This document shows, in pieces, positions 17,565 to 27,405 of a DNA stretch of 64,000 nucleotides. Position 1 is the stretch's first letter. Each line of letters opens with the position of its first letter. The stretch comes from Marinarcus sediminis (GTDB lineage: Bacteria; Campylobacterota; Campylobacteria; Campylobacterales; Arcobacteraceae), in contig NZ_CP182357.1 in NCBI RefSeq assembly GCF_048571275.1, forward strand, positions 2,232,001-2,296,000, given 5' to 3'. Under the pieces are notes generated by a model that saw nothing but the letters and a program-made list of their open reading frames with translations, was not told the origin of the DNA and ran no database searches. The translations under genes and the position numbers were made by a program.

Positions 17565-18857
17565 TTATCGTCGTGTTACTTTGTTCATATCATAATGGTA
17601 GACAACGTCTTCAAGCTCTTTGACTCTACTTTGATATTTTCCTAACTCAAATTTCACCGTTTCCAGCGCTTTTTCTAACTCATTCTTTTCAATTAATATA
17701 TCATTATACAACGCTTTAATTTTAATAACTTGTTGATGTGCTACTTTGGTTTTGCTGATCTCTATATCGATTTTTTCTCGATGTAAGTCATAAACTTTAT
17801 CGTGTTTAATCAATACATCTTGCAACTCTTTTTCTCTGAGATTTAATGTCGAAAGAAGCATTTTATTTTTATCTTTTATCAAAGTTGTCTGTTCCATTAA
17901 CGTCTTATATTTCTCTTCATACTCTTTGATTATCTCATTTTCAATATCAAGCTTTGAAGAGTGTGTATCACGTATAGTTTTAATGCTTTTGGATTTTAAA
18001 TTGATAAGATTTTTTTTCAAATAACGATTAAACTCTTGAACTTTTTCATGTTCTGTAATCTCTTGTGTGATTAAATGTCTTGAACTGATATACTCTTTAA
18101 CATTTCCCATACTGTCAAGAACGGGCATTATCATTGCATTGACAATATAACTCGAACCATCACTGGATTGGTTTTTTATTCTTCCACGCCAAATATTTCC
18201 ACTTTGAATGGTTTGCCACATCTCTTTAAAAACAGCTTTTGGAGTATCGGGATGTCTGATAATATTATGAGGTTTGCCCATTATTTCATCTTTCGTATAA
18301 CCAGAAACATCACAAAAATTTTTATTGGCATAAGTGATATTGCCTTTTAAATCGGTTTTTGTAACCAAATTATGTTTTTCAAGCAGTGAAAATATGGTTT
18401 TAAGCTCTTTGTTTTGTTTTTGGATAACTTTTTCTTGCTCAATGGTTAAAAGTGTTTGATACAATAAAACCAAAAAGGTTTTTAACTGTACAGGTTTAAG
18501 TACAAATTCATTCAATTTTACTTTAATGGCATCGGAAAAAAGTTCTTTTGACATCTCACCTGTCAGCAACATCAAAATGACAGATTTATCATAACGTCTT
18601 ATTTTCTTAAAAAGCTCAAGTCCCGTCATTTTAGGCATATTGTAATCAGACAATAAAATTGAGATTTCGGTTTTGTGTTCTTTATAAAGTGCGTATGCTT
18701 CTTCTCCGTTAGTAGCAGCATAAACTTTTTTAAAAAAGAAAGACAATACCTCTTGAAAATGTTTTAATATTGTTGCATCGTCTTCAACAATCAATATGCT
18801 GTATTTAGCAAAAATCGGTTTGATTTCATCTAAATTAATATTTTTTGCATTAAGCAT
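17565..18857 (-). CDS. Response regulator with PAS domain and long coiled coil, no classical output domain
   Basis: 430 residues. The receiver domain (about 18-140) has acidic pocket VEDD and phosphoacceptor Asp71 in ILLSDYNMPKMTG. A PAS domain (about 155-265) is of the Aer-like type (FCDVSGYTKDEIMGKPHNII, then RHPDTPKAVFKEMW and WRGRIKNQ). The remaining 160 residues are a charged coiled coil. No GGDEF, EAL, kinase or DNA-binding domain is present, so output probably goes through protein contacts. The Aer-type PAS suggests redox or energy sensing, but the FAD-binding property cannot be judged here. It is divergent from the 181-residue membrane-anchored gene. Confidence 0.85.
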   Translation of the reverse strand: MLNAKNINLDEIKPIFAKYSILIVEDDATILKHFQEVLSFFFKKVYAATNGEEAYALYKEHKTEISILLSDYNMPKMTGLELFKKIRRYDKSVILMLLTGEMSKELFSDAIKVKLNEFVLKPVQLKTFLVLLYQTLLTIEQEKVIQKQNKELKTIFSLLEKHNLVTKTDLKGNITYANKNFCDVSGYTKDEIMGKPHNIIRHPDTPKAVFKEMWQTIQSGNIWRGRIKNQSSDGSSYIVNAMIMPVLDSMGNVKEYISSRHLITQEITEHEKVQEFNRYLKKNLINLKSKSIKTIRDTHSSKLDIENEIIKEYEEKYKTLMEQTTLIKDKNKMLLSTLNLREKELQDVLIKHDKVYDLHREKIDIEISKTKVAHQQVIKIKALYNDILIEKNELEKALETVKFELGKYQSRVKELEDVVYHYDMNKVTRR

Positions 18858-19091
18858 TCAATCCCTTTACCACGATAATTCATCCTGCAGTAAAAAAATA
18901 TTAAAAAAACAGACTTCAAACTGACACATAAATGTTATTTTTATTTTTTAAGCAGATATTAATTCTTAATAGTAATGAATTTTTCCTTAAAAATAGGCAT
19001 AATAAAATGGTGTAGATAATTATTTCTAATTTTTTACTAATAATAAATATTACTTTAAGTTATATTAATGGTGAATTAATTTTAATCACAC

Positions 19092-19097
19092 TATAAT
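19092..19097 (+). promoter_or_regulatory. Likely -10 element
   Basis: TATAAT, 26 bases before the start of the membrane-anchored hypothetical gene, which has AAAGGA as its ribosome site. The preceding 230 bases up to the divergent regulator gene are very AT-rich and show nothing else I can name. Confidence 0.5.
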
Positions 19098-19123
19098 TCT
19101 AAAGCTCACAATAAAGGATTTTC

Positions 19124-19669
19124 ATGAGAATAATCACCCCCATATTTATTGTTTTAATCATAAGTATATTTTCATATTCTCTCTACAAACAGATCAAAAA
19201 AGATTTAAAAATACAAAGAGTCTCTTGTCAAGAAAAAACCGTAACTTTTGAAAAAATTTATCATCATCCGAAAACAAAGTTGGCCATAGAACTTCTAAAA
19301 TCAAACAATTACACTCTTCAATCACATATTGAGTACTCTCAACATATGAAAAGTAAACTGATTGATATTTTAACCATTGATGAGGCCAATACTCAATTGC
19401 ACGACACTATTGCTTCTTATGTTTTTAAAGAAAAACCCAATAAAGATAGACTCATCATTGATTACTATATTTATGAAAATGATAAAAAAGATCTGGGCAA
19501 AAAACAGGAAAACTCTAAAAAATATGCAGGTTATTTGGTCTTTGAATTTAAACTGAACAATACTTTGCTTTATAAGATACAAAGCGATTATATGAAACTT
19601 GATGCCAGTGATATTCCTGAACGTATGAATTGTATCATTCAATCTTTTATTTCACTCAAAGATGAATAA
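19124..19669 (+). CDS. Membrane-anchored hypothetical protein
   Basis: 181 residues. A single N-terminal hydrophobic segment (IITPIFIVLIISIFSYSLY) followed by a charged soluble domain suggests an anchored periplasmic protein. One cysteine pair is visible (VSCQEK near residue 35 and MNCIIQ near the end), which could form a disulfide. No family is recognised. It is followed by 122 AT-rich bases before the TonB-dependent receptor gene; I noticed no clear Fur-box there. Confidence 0.6.
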   Translation: MRIITPIFIVLIISIFSYSLYKQIKKDLKIQRVSCQEKTVTFEKIYHHPKTKLAIELLKSNNYTLQSHIEYSQHMKSKLIDILTIDEANTQLHDTIASYVFKEKPNKDRLIIDYYIYENDKKDLGKKQENSKKYAGYLVFEFKLNNTLLYKIQSDYMKLDASDIPERMNCIIQSFISLKDE

Positions 19670-19791
19670 AAAGCTTTAAATGATTTAAAAATAATTAAAA
19701 TGTAACAAGTTTTATTAAATTTTCATTAAAATTAACAATTAATTAACTAAAAGTATCTATTATTCCCCCTTTAAAAAAGAAGGAGAAATAA

Positions 19792-21879
19792 TTGAGCAAA
19801 AGAACTGACCATTTAAAACATTTGAGTTTAATGACATTGTTGGCTTTAAATACATTTACATTTGCATCTGAAGAGGTAATCTCTTTAAACAAAATTGATG
19901 TTGTGGAGAGCAACAACGATTCTACAACTTCATACACAGTTGATTCGATGAATACCGCAACCAAGTTAAATCTCTCGGTAAAAGCGACACCACAAACCAT
20001 CACTGTCATTACAAAAAAAGAGCTTGAAGACAGAGACATTAACTCTTACAATGATGTGGTAAGAGATATTGTTGGAGTAGGATTAGCCAATGTAGGTATT
20101 ACCAACTTATATACCTACGCAAGAGGTTTTGGTATTGAATATTATAAAACAGATGGTGTACCTTATTACAATAGAATCAGCAGTTTTGATATGTCACTGT
20201 TTGACCGAGTTGAAATTGTAAAAGGGGCCAATGGTCTTATGACAGGGGAAGGGAATCCTTCTTTAAGTATGAACTTCATTAGAAAACATGCGAACAGCAA
20301 AAACTTCAAAGGAAGTGTAACCTTAGATGCAGGCTCTTGGGATGCATATGGACAAACTACAGATATTACTGCCCCATTAAGCCAAGATAAAAAAATCAGA
20401 GCCAGAGTCGTTGCAAAAAATGCCAAATCAAAATATTTTTACGATAATCATGAGAAAGAAAACAATGTCTATTATGGGATAATAGATGGGGAAATCAATG
20501 ATCAAATATCCTTTTCAATGGGAACTAGCTATCAAGAGCAAAACAATGATGGAGCATGGGAATGGGGAATGCCTGCTTTCTACTCAGATGGCACAAGAAC
20601 CGATTTTTCAAGATCGACATCATTTGCAAAAGATTGGTCTTATCAAAACAGTAAAATAAATGATTACTTTGGAACCTATAAGCACTATATATATGAAGAT
20701 ATTAGTTTAAACGTTTCTGCTTCAAGAAAAAAAATTAAACAAGACAGACACACAATCAAACTTCAATTTGGGACTATTGATAAAACCGATGGCAGTGGAA
20801 TAACCGTAGCACAATATAAAGGTATCGATTACTACAATGAAAAAAATCTGGATACTTATCTTGATATACCATTTGAGATATCAAATCTTTCACAAGAGAT
20901 TATTGTAGGGGGAAGTTATAATGAATATGATCACACAAGAAGATACAAAAGTGGAATGGAAGCCGCTTCAAATATTTTTACCTACGATGGAAGCACGCTT
21001 TTATCAAGCAAGGCATACAGCAATAAAGACATTGGTACTACAAAACAAATGGCAACATACCTTGTAGGAAGATTCTCTTTGAGTGAAAAACTCAAATTCA
21101 TATCTGGACTGAGAGTATCAACATGGAAGTACCACAGTGATGAGATAAATTCAAAAGAGAGAAATTTTAATCAAATATTGACTCCATATGCGGGATTGGT
21201 CTATGATTTAAATAAACAACACAGTGCATTTTTAAGTTATACCGATATTTTTAAAACACAAAATGCAAAAGATATCAACGAAGAGTACTTAGATCCCATA
21301 GTAGGAAGAAACTATGAAGCAGGTATAAAAAGTGAATATTTAGAGGGTAAAGTCAATACGACGTTTTCTGTCTATAGAATACTGCAAGATAATGTAGCTG
21401 AGAAAATAAATGGAGTAACCCTTTCTGATGGGAGTAATGCGTACGAAGCCAAAGAGGGCGTTGTGAGTAAAGGATTTGAGTTTTCAATAGCGGGGCAAAT
21501 TACGGATAATATTAATACCACTTTTGGTATAGCAAATTTTGAAGCAAAAGATGCAGATGGGAAAAAAGTATCTACAGAACAAGCAAGAACCACATCTAAT
21601 TTATTTGTAAACTATCAAGCCAATCATGACCTCAATTTGGGTATTGGTCTAAAATATTACAGTAAAGTGTATGATGGCACAGGAAGCGACTATGTAGAAC
21701 AAAAAGCTTATACCCTTGTGGATCTGATGACAAAATATCAAATGAATGAAAAAACTTCTCTGCAGTTAAATATAAAAAATTTATTTGATAAAAAGTATTA
21801 TGAAGGAATTGGTGCAGATACGTGGATGGTGTATGGAGAACCAAGAAACTTTAATGTATCACTAAGATATACATTTTAG
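19792..21879 (+). CDS. TonB-dependent siderophore receptor (FpvA/FhuE-like)
   Basis: 695-residue outer-membrane receptor for a ferric siderophore. The start is a TTG at 19792, supported by AAGGAG six bases upstream and by the signal peptide it opens (LSLMTLLALNTFTFASEE). The plug domain (about 50-170) shows SVKATPQTITVITKKELED, YARGFGIEYYKTDGVPYY and the plug signature FDRVEIVKGANGLMTGEG. A 22-strand-type barrel follows, ending with LNIKNLFDKKYYEG and the terminal aromatic strand NVSLRYTF. There is no N-terminal signalling domain, so no sigma-factor cascade is expected. The resemblance is to pyoverdine/coprogen/ferrioxamine receptors, but the ligand cannot be named. It stands alone, with a shared palindromic terminator. 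Confidence 0.9.
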   Translation: MSKRTDHLKHLSLMTLLALNTFTFASEEVISLNKIDVVESNNDSTTSYTVDSMNTATKLNLSVKATPQTITVITKKELEDRDINSYNDVVRDIVGVGLANVGITNLYTYARGFGIEYYKTDGVPYYNRISSFDMSLFDRVEIVKGANGLMTGEGNPSLSMNFIRKHANSKNFKGSVTLDAGSWDAYGQTTDITAPLSQDKKIRARVVAKNAKSKYFYDNHEKENNVYYGIIDGEINDQISFSMGTSYQEQNNDGAWEWGMPAFYSDGTRTDFSRSTSFAKDWSYQNSKINDYFGTYKHYIYEDISLNVSASRKKIKQDRHTIKLQFGTIDKTDGSGITVAQYKGIDYYNEKNLDTYLDIPFEISNLSQEIIVGGSYNEYDHTRRYKSGMEAASNIFTYDGSTLLSSKAYSNKDIGTTKQMATYLVGRFSLSEKLKFISGLRVSTWKYHSDEINSKERNFNQILTPYAGLVYDLNKQHSAFLSYTDIFKTQNAKDINEEYLDPIVGRNYEAGIKSEYLEGKVNTTFSVYRILQDNVAEKINGVTLSDGSNAYEAKEGVVSKGFEFSIAGQITDNINTTFGIANFEAKDADGKKVSTEQARTTSNLFVNYQANHDLNLGIGLKYYSKVYDGTGSDYVEQKAYTLVDLMTKYQMNEKTSLQLNIKNLFDKKYYEGIGADTWMVYGEPRNFNVSLRYTF

Positions 21880-21883
21880 TACT

Positions 21884-21917
21884 TTAATAAAGATAGATAG
21901 CTATCTATCTTTATTAA
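21884..21917. terminator. 34-base perfect palindrome, bidirectional terminator
   Basis: Two 17-base arms (TTAATAAAGATAGATAG and its exact complement) meet without a spacer between the convergent receptor and mscS-type genes. One arm includes the last codons and stop of the mscS-type gene. A fold-back hairpin with a few unpaired central bases would form on either transcript. Confidence 0.8.
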
Positions 21918-22728
21918 CAAGATTATACGTTGGAAAAGGAATTGTAATATTATTCTGTTTTAATGTATTAAAAATAGCCAGATTAACTCGGTATTGTGTC
22001 TCAAAAAAAAGTTTTGTATGTGCCCAGTATCTCACTTCAATGTTAATCGAAAAGTTTCCAAACTCTTTAATACCCACTTGAGCTTTTGGCTCTCTTGAAA
22101 TGGTTTGCGCATCAAATTGCTCTAACACTGCATGAATAGCAGCAATGGCATCTTCAGGTTTACAATTATAATCTATACCGACAACCGTTTCTACAACTCG
22201 ATATTCAAAAGAGTTAATTAAAACTTCCCCGATAATATGTTTATTGGGAATGGTAATTTGTTCTCCATCTTCTGTGGAAAGTATGGTATGGGCAAGTCGT
22301 ATCTCTTCGACCACACCAAAAACACCCTCAACACTGATGGTATTACCCACAACAAAAGGACGCCCTATAATAATAGAAAGCCCTGCTCCATAATTTGAAA
22401 GTGTTCCTTGAAGAGCCAAACCTGCTCCCAATGATGCAGCACCAATACCCGCAATAAAAGGAGTCAGTGTAATTCCCAGTTTACCCACAGATATAATCGC
22501 TACACCAATAATGATGGAAAACTTGACAATATTGACCACAAATTTAGTCAATGTTACATCCAACTCGTTTTTTTCACACAAGGCTTGAATGACCTTGGCA
22601 ACTTTATTGGCAACGTACCAACCCAAAATAAAAATAATGATTGCACCAATTAATTGAAAACTGTAATTCACAAAAAACTCGATGATGATATTATAGAATT
22701 TTTGTAGGCTCTCTAGCTCTTTTTCCAT
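21901..22728 (-). CDS. Small-conductance mechanosensitive channel, MscS family
   Basis: 275 residues, the size of Escherichia coli MscS. Three membrane helices (about 18-40, 62-85 and the pore helix) are followed by the glycine/alanine-rich pore helix GIGAASLGAGLALQGTLSNYGAGLSII, the beta domain GRPFVVGNTISVEGVFGVVEEIRL and a C-terminal alpha/beta vestibule. It releases solutes on hypo-osmotic shock at the inner membrane. It is last in the block that includes mutS2, with only 13 bases between them. Confidence 0.92.
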   Translation of the reverse strand: MEKELESLQKFYNIIIEFFVNYSFQLIGAIIIFILGWYVANKVAKVIQALCEKNELDVTLTKFVVNIVKFSIIIGVAIISVGKLGITLTPFIAGIGAASLGAGLALQGTLSNYGAGLSIIIGRPFVVGNTISVEGVFGVVEEIRLAHTILSTEDGEQITIPNKHIIGEVLINSFEYRVVETVVGIDYNCKPEDAIAAIHAVLEQFDAQTISREPKAQVGIKEFGNFSINIEVRYWAHTKLFFETQYRVNLAIFNTLKQNNITIPFPTYNLVNKDR

Positions 22729-22741
22729 ACCTAACTCCTAT

Positions 22742-24940
22742 TTATAGTTTAATGACTTTTGCTCCAAAACCACCACTGCTTGGATGTGCATCGCTGTAAC
22801 TTTTAACTTTAGGATGTTTATCCAAAAACTGCTTCACGGCAAAGGCCAGTTTTCCCGTTCCAATCCCATGATAAACCAATATTTCATCAAATCCTGCAAT
22901 CAGTGAATCCGAGATAAACTTATCTAAATTTTCAACCGCTTCATCTGAACGTTGTCCATGTAAATCCAAAGAGATATGCCCTGAATCTGGTTTTTGAACA
23001 TTTACGACCACTTTTTGTTTGACTTTTATAGGAGGATTTCCACTTCGTTGAAGTTGAGAAATATCAACTTGAACTCTCATACCCAAATCATTTTCAATGA
23101 ACGCTTTGTTTCCTTTTAAAGAGAGAATTTCCCCTTTTGAAGATTGGTATTTGATTCTATCTCCTACTTTAAAAGCTTCTGGTTCTTTGACTTTTTGCGT
23201 CTTAATCTCTTTGACTTTTTGGTGTGCAAGGTTTAAGTGCTGGTGTGACTCTTGAGAAATCTTTGCCTTAATGGCTTTTTTGGCTTCCTCTTTGGCATCA
23301 CTGTACTCTTTATGTAACTTAGATTTTTCCGTATAAATATGATTGTCCAAATTCTGTTTTTGCTCTTTTAAGTTTTGAATCAAACGTTGATGGGTGCTTA
23401 TCTCTTCATCAAGAGTTGCAATTTTAAGTTTATACTCTTGTTCAAGTTCGCTGCTTCTTTGAATGAGTTCATTGAGTTTATCTTTATCATCACCATAAAC
23501 CTCTTTGGCTTTTTTAATCACATTTAAAGGTATGCCATAACGTTGCGCTGTTTCAAAAGCGTATGATCTCCCAATGGTTCCTTGAAGAAACTCATACGTG
23601 GGTTTTTGATTCTCTTCATCGTATAAAGCTGCCATCAACTCCACATTTTCATTCGCAGCCATAAGTGCTGCCAATCGTTTATGGTGCGTGGTTATGATGA
23701 TTTTAATCTCTTTACTGATTAACTCTTCAATGATGACTTTAAACAAACTCGCAGCTTCATCTGAATCGGTACCCAATTCAATCTCATCAACACCTACAAT
23801 CATATTTTTTTTGCTGAATAGTTTTGAAAACTCTACCATACGACCAGCAAATGTTGAAATATCATTTTTAACATTTTGGGGGTCATCAAGCACTGCCAAA
23901 ACATTTTTGAAATTTCCTACTACACTGCTTTGATGAGCATTGTATGGAATAAGGTATTTTGAGAGCAACACTGAACTTAAAATCGATTTTAACATCATCG
24001 TTTTACCTCCCGCATTTACTCCCGTAATCATTACCACAGCTTTGGTAAAATCCACCGTAATGGGTTTGGCATCATGAAGTGCAGGATGTTTGAAATCCAC
24101 AATTTTACACTGATTGGTTTTTGAAGGCAATATAAAGTTTTTGTCCCCCATTTTTGCAAAAAATACACGGGCTTGGTAGTGGTCAAATCGATCAAACTCT
24201 TTGTTGATAAACTTTAAAAAGAGTAAGTTTTTTTCAAACAAAGAGCTGATACTTTTACATATTTTTAAAAGAATCTCTTCTTGTTTGTTTTTTAAATTGG
24301 ACTCTTTTTGTTTTAAAGCTGAAATATCATGCGGCAAAATATAAAAAAAACCAGAGGCACTTCGGTTTACCACCGAAGCTTTTATCACATGATTAAAACC
24401 ACCACGCACAAGCAGCGTCTCTTCTGAGTTTACAAAATGCACTTGAGAATCCACCAAATAGGGTCTTATTTTTGAGCTGTTGATGATTTTATATAAAGAT
24501 TGTTTGATGCTCTCTTTGTTCGCATAAATGGCTTTTTTAATCAAATCAAAATCTTCATCAACGCCCTCTTTTAACTCCCCTTTTTCACTGAAATATTTGG
24601 TAACTTCAACGATTTCAGTAGGAATAATAATCTTTTCAAGCCACTCAAAGAGTTTTCCTTCATTATTAAAAGTTTTCAAATAGTTAAAATATTTGATAAT
24701 TTTAATGAACTCAAAAATATCGTCCACCTTCAAAACACCCTGCTTTTGAATATGCATCAAAGCAGTGTCCAAATTTAAAACGCTCTGAGGTTGCTTAAAA
24801 TTGTAATTTGACAATTCATTGATTAACCGATAATGTAAATTCACATCCCCTTCTAAAACAACGGGCTTTTGTCGTGCAAAAAGCGCAGAAAAACTCTTGA
24901 TATAATCTTGTAAATCTAATTTTGTAAATATCTCTTGCAT
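22742..24940 (-). CDS. mutS2: MutS2 ATPase/endonuclease
   Basis: 732 residues. A MutS core and ATPase domain carries Walker A GVNAGGKTMMLK, Walker B VGVDEIELGTDSDEAAS and TTHHKRLAAL. A long coiled coil (about 470-560) and a small KOW-like beta domain (FKVGDRIKYQSSKGEILSL) lead to a C-terminal Smr domain with LDLHGQRSDEAVENL and YHGIGTGKL. The Smr part has nuclease activity in studied homologues. In Helicobacter MutS2 suppresses recombination and helps repair oxidised DNA, while MutS2 in Bacillus acts on collided ribosomes; either may apply. MutS1 mismatch repair is not encoded here. Confidence 0.94.
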   Translation of the reverse strand: MQEIFTKLDLQDYIKSFSALFARQKPVVLEGDVNLHYRLINELSNYNFKQPQSVLNLDTALMHIQKQGVLKVDDIFEFIKIIKYFNYLKTFNNEGKLFEWLEKIIIPTEIVEVTKYFSEKGELKEGVDEDFDLIKKAIYANKESIKQSLYKIINSSKIRPYLVDSQVHFVNSEETLLVRGGFNHVIKASVVNRSASGFFYILPHDISALKQKESNLKNKQEEILLKICKSISSLFEKNLLFLKFINKEFDRFDHYQARVFFAKMGDKNFILPSKTNQCKIVDFKHPALHDAKPITVDFTKAVVMITGVNAGGKTMMLKSILSSVLLSKYLIPYNAHQSSVVGNFKNVLAVLDDPQNVKNDISTFAGRMVEFSKLFSKKNMIVGVDEIELGTDSDEAASLFKVIIEELISKEIKIIITTHHKRLAALMAANENVELMAALYDEENQKPTYEFLQGTIGRSYAFETAQRYGIPLNVIKKAKEVYGDDKDKLNELIQRSSELEQEYKLKIATLDEEISTHQRLIQNLKEQKQNLDNHIYTEKSKLHKEYSDAKEEAKKAIKAKISQESHQHLNLAHQKVKEIKTQKVKEPEAFKVGDRIKYQSSKGEILSLKGNKAFIENDLGMRVQVDISQLQRSGNPPIKVKQKVVVNVQKPDSGHISLDLHGQRSDEAVENLDKFISDSLIAGFDEILVYHGIGTGKLAFAVKQFLDKHPKVKSYSDAHPSSGGFGAKVIKL

Positions 24941-24971
24941 ATATGTTTGACTCTAAAGCCTTTTTCCTTTT

Positions 24972-26306
24972 TTATAAATAGTATTGCCAATAGAGCAAGG
25001 CAATGGCGGTAATAGACAATATCCCCAAGATATTAAACACCAAACCAAATTTTGCCATATCTTTAACTTTCACTGCTCCACTGCTCATGGCAATGGCATT
25101 AGGTGGTGTAGCAATGGGAAGCATAAAGGCATATGAAGCACAAATGGTTGCAACAAATAAAATTAAACCACTGTCAATATTCGCTGACTGACTCAATGAA
25201 TAAATAATCGGTAAGGCAATTGAAATCAATGCGGTGTTTGAAGTAACTTCTGTTGTAAAAGTAATCAAAGAAGCAACAATAAGTATCAATAAAATAACGG
25301 GCATATTGGTCAAAGATAAGAGATGTTGCGCAATGGCATTGGCCAAACCAGTTGAAGAAAATGCAGCCGCAATTGAAAACCCTGCTCCAAATAAGAAAAT
25401 GATTTCATAAGGGACTTTTTTAGTATCTTCCCAAGTTAAAAAACCAATTTTAGGCATAAACATCAACAATCCATATCCCAGTAAAATCCCTTTTTCATCT
25501 AATCCCAATCCCATATAATAAGGTTCGATTTTTGAATTTGCAAAAAGCAATACAATCAGTGTCCCTAAAATAATCATTAATCGTTTTTGTTCACTGCTTA
25601 AGTGCCCTTTATCTTGAAGTTCTTTGTCAATATGAACATCACCTACTCCAATGGATAAAATAAAAGGAATCATGATTAACATTATTGCTGCTAATGGTCC
25701 CGTTAAAAGTATCCATTGTACAAAAGCAACGGGTTCTAAAGAGTGTTGTTCCATAAAACCTAAAAGAATAAGATTGGGTGGCGTTCCAATAGGAGTAACT
25801 ATCCCACCAATACTTGCACCATAAGCAATGGCTAAAACCAAACGAACTTTAAATTTATCGTTTTCAGTCAAATACATGGCAATAGGTATTAAAAGAAGTG
25901 CTGTGGTTGTATTTGAAATAAGCGAACTTAAAAATGCAGAAGTGACAGCCAATGAAAAAATAATTCCTCTTGGTGTATTGGGAAAAACCGTTAACAATTT
26001 ATTGGAAACATATTTATGCAAACTGGTTTTTTGTGTTGCAATGGCAATCATAAATCCACCCAAAAACAAAAATATGATTGATTTTGAGTAGTTAATTGAT
26101 GTTGCATTGGTACTCATAATGTCAAATGTAGGGAAAAGAAGAATCGGTAAAAGAGAAACAACCCCAATTGGTAAGGCTTCATTTGTCCATAAAATCACCA
26201 AAAAGACAATCAACGCCAAAAGTGTTGAGTGTTGAACGTTAAACACAGTATTTGCAATAAAAAAGATTAAAACAGATACCCCCATTGATATAAAAAGTTT
26301 TTTCAA
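24972..26306 (-). CDS. SLC13/DASS-family sodium:anion symporter
   Basis: 444-residue inner-membrane transporter with about 11-12 helices. Both inverted-repeat SNT signatures are present: LISNTTTALLLIPIAMYL in the N-terminal half and TEVTSNTALISIALPII in the C-terminal half. GGIVTPIGTPPNLILLG and LPIATPPNAIAMSSG, the paired substrate and sodium sites, are also present. The family carries dicarboxylates (succinate, malate), sulfate or phosphate; the substrate cannot be fixed from sequence, though bacterial members of this length are often dicarboxylate carriers. It lies 12 bases downstream of the mog gene. Confidence 0.9.
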   Translation of the reverse strand: MKKLFISMGVSVLIFFIANTVFNVQHSTLLALIVFLVILWTNEALPIGVVSLLPILLFPTFDIMSTNATSINYSKSIIFLFLGGFMIAIATQKTSLHKYVSNKLLTVFPNTPRGIIFSLAVTSAFLSSLISNTTTALLLIPIAMYLTENDKFKVRLVLAIAYGASIGGIVTPIGTPPNLILLGFMEQHSLEPVAFVQWILLTGPLAAIMLIMIPFILSIGVGDVHIDKELQDKGHLSSEQKRLMIILGTLIVLLFANSKIEPYYMGLGLDEKGILLGYGLLMFMPKIGFLTWEDTKKVPYEIIFLFGAGFSIAAAFSSTGLANAIAQHLLSLTNMPVILLILIVASLITFTTEVTSNTALISIALPIIYSLSQSANIDSGLILFVATICASYAFMLPIATPPNAIAMSSGAVKVKDMAKFGLVFNILGILSITAIALLYWQYYL

Positions 26307-26318
26307 AATATCTCCTAT

Positions 26319-26858
26319 TTATGATTTTTTAGGTCTAAAAGGTTTAATGACCGCTTCGTTGCACGTTAAAAATGGTCCTTCCATCAAATCAATACAATAT
26401 GGAATAGCAGGAAACACTGCATCCAAACACTCTTTTATTGATTTGGGTTTACCAGGAAGATTCACAATTAAAGAGTCTCCTCTTAAGCCCGCTGTCTGTC
26501 TCGATAAAATGGCTGTAGGCACATATTTTAAAGACTCAGCACGCATGAGTTCCCCAAAACCAGGCATCATTCTGTCGCAGACATTTTCAGTGGCTTCAGG
26601 TGTAACATCCCGTTTTGCAGGACCTGTTCCTCCAGTAGTTACAACCAAACAACATTTTTGTTTGTCCACAAGCTCTATTAACGCTTCTTCTATGGTAATT
26701 TTGTCATCTTCAATGACTTTATAAACCGCTTCCCAAGGGGATGTTAAATATGAAGTTAACACTTCAATAATTGCTTTACCAGAAAGGTCTTCATATAGAC
26801 CTGCACTGGCTCTGTCACTGCAAGTTACAATTCCTATTTTCGCTACTTCTTCACTCAA
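26319..26858 (-). CDS. mog: Molybdopterin adenylyltransferase (MogA/MoaB family)
   Basis: 179 residues. It activates molybdopterin by adenylation before molybdate insertion. Signatures: IGIVTCSDRASAGLYEDLSG at the N-terminus, TTGGTGPAKRDVTPEAT (substrate-binding GTG loop), and LPGKPKSIKECLDAVFPAIP. MogA and MoaB share this fold; the extended C-terminus (DLMEGPFLTCNEAVIKPFRP) fits MogA better. Its product would serve molybdoenzymes such as the TorA-like reductase in this window. Confidence 0.9.
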   Translation of the reverse strand: MSEEVAKIGIVTCSDRASAGLYEDLSGKAIIEVLTSYLTSPWEAVYKVIEDDKITIEEALIELVDKQKCCLVVTTGGTGPAKRDVTPEATENVCDRMMPGFGELMRAESLKYVPTAILSRQTAGLRGDSLIVNLPGKPKSIKECLDAVFPAIPYCIDLMEGPFLTCNEAVIKPFRPKKS

Positions 26859-26886
26859 TATTATTTCCTTTTTCTCTTATTTGTTT

Positions 26887-27405
26887 TTATAAAATATGTC
26901 CTGCATTTTTAATGTAATAGACCGTTGCAAAAGGTAAAAAAAATGCTTTTACCGCACTTGCATCAATGATCTTATCTTTATCGCCTAAAAAAACTTCTAT
27001 TTTTACACCTCGCAAAACTAACTCTTCTAATTTTTTCTCATCCCAGACATAATAAAGCAGCGATTCCAACTCTTCATAACTGCCTTGAGAAAAATAAGCC
27101 TCTAAACTCTTATGCGTGGGATATAAGAGATTCTTTAAAAAATTTTCACAATAAGTTTTGGCATCTTTTTTAAAAAACATCAACTGCATTCGTTTATATT
27201 TTAAATCTTTATTTTGGAAAAAAGCCGGTGAGATGAGTTGAATCTTATCTACCCTATTTTTAGAGGAATACGCCTCTTCAAAAACTTTTTGAGCCCCAAA
27301 TGAAAAACCACTTAATGTAAAATCATTTTTTTCAAGATACTCTTCAAAGAGTGCTTCTTCATTGTGCAAGCAAAAACCACTTCTAAAACTAGAGTTTAAG
27401 GTCAT
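26887..27405 (-). CDS. bioV: Pimeloyl-ACP methyl ester esterase, BioV type
   Basis: Short alpha/beta hydrolase of about 172 residues, the size of Helicobacter BioV, which hydrolyses pimeloyl-ACP methyl ester to give the biotin precursor. The nucleophile elbow GFSFGAQ carries the serine; the acid is in VFLGDKDKIIDASA and the histidine in NAGHIL at the very end. I chose the ATG at 27405 (MTLNSSFRSGFCLHNEEALF); an in-frame start at 27423 would add six residues. It overlaps the end of the FtsH-like gene by 17 bases. It is much shorter than BioH, and the assignment rests on size, motif positions and context. Confidence 0.8.
   Translation of the reverse strand: MTLNSSFRSGFCLHNEEALFEEYLEKNDFTLSGFSFGAQKVFEEAYSSKNRVDKIQLISPAFFQNKDLKYKRMQLMFFKKDAKTYCENFLKNLLYPTHKSLEAYFSQGSYEELESLLYYVWDEKKLEELVLRGVKIEVFLGDKDKIIDASAVKAFFLPFATVYYIKNAGHIL

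Noticed and set aside
19670..19791. Fur box before the siderophore receptor
   Set aside because: The region is AT-rich with short inverted bits, but I found no convincing 19-base Fur-type dyad.
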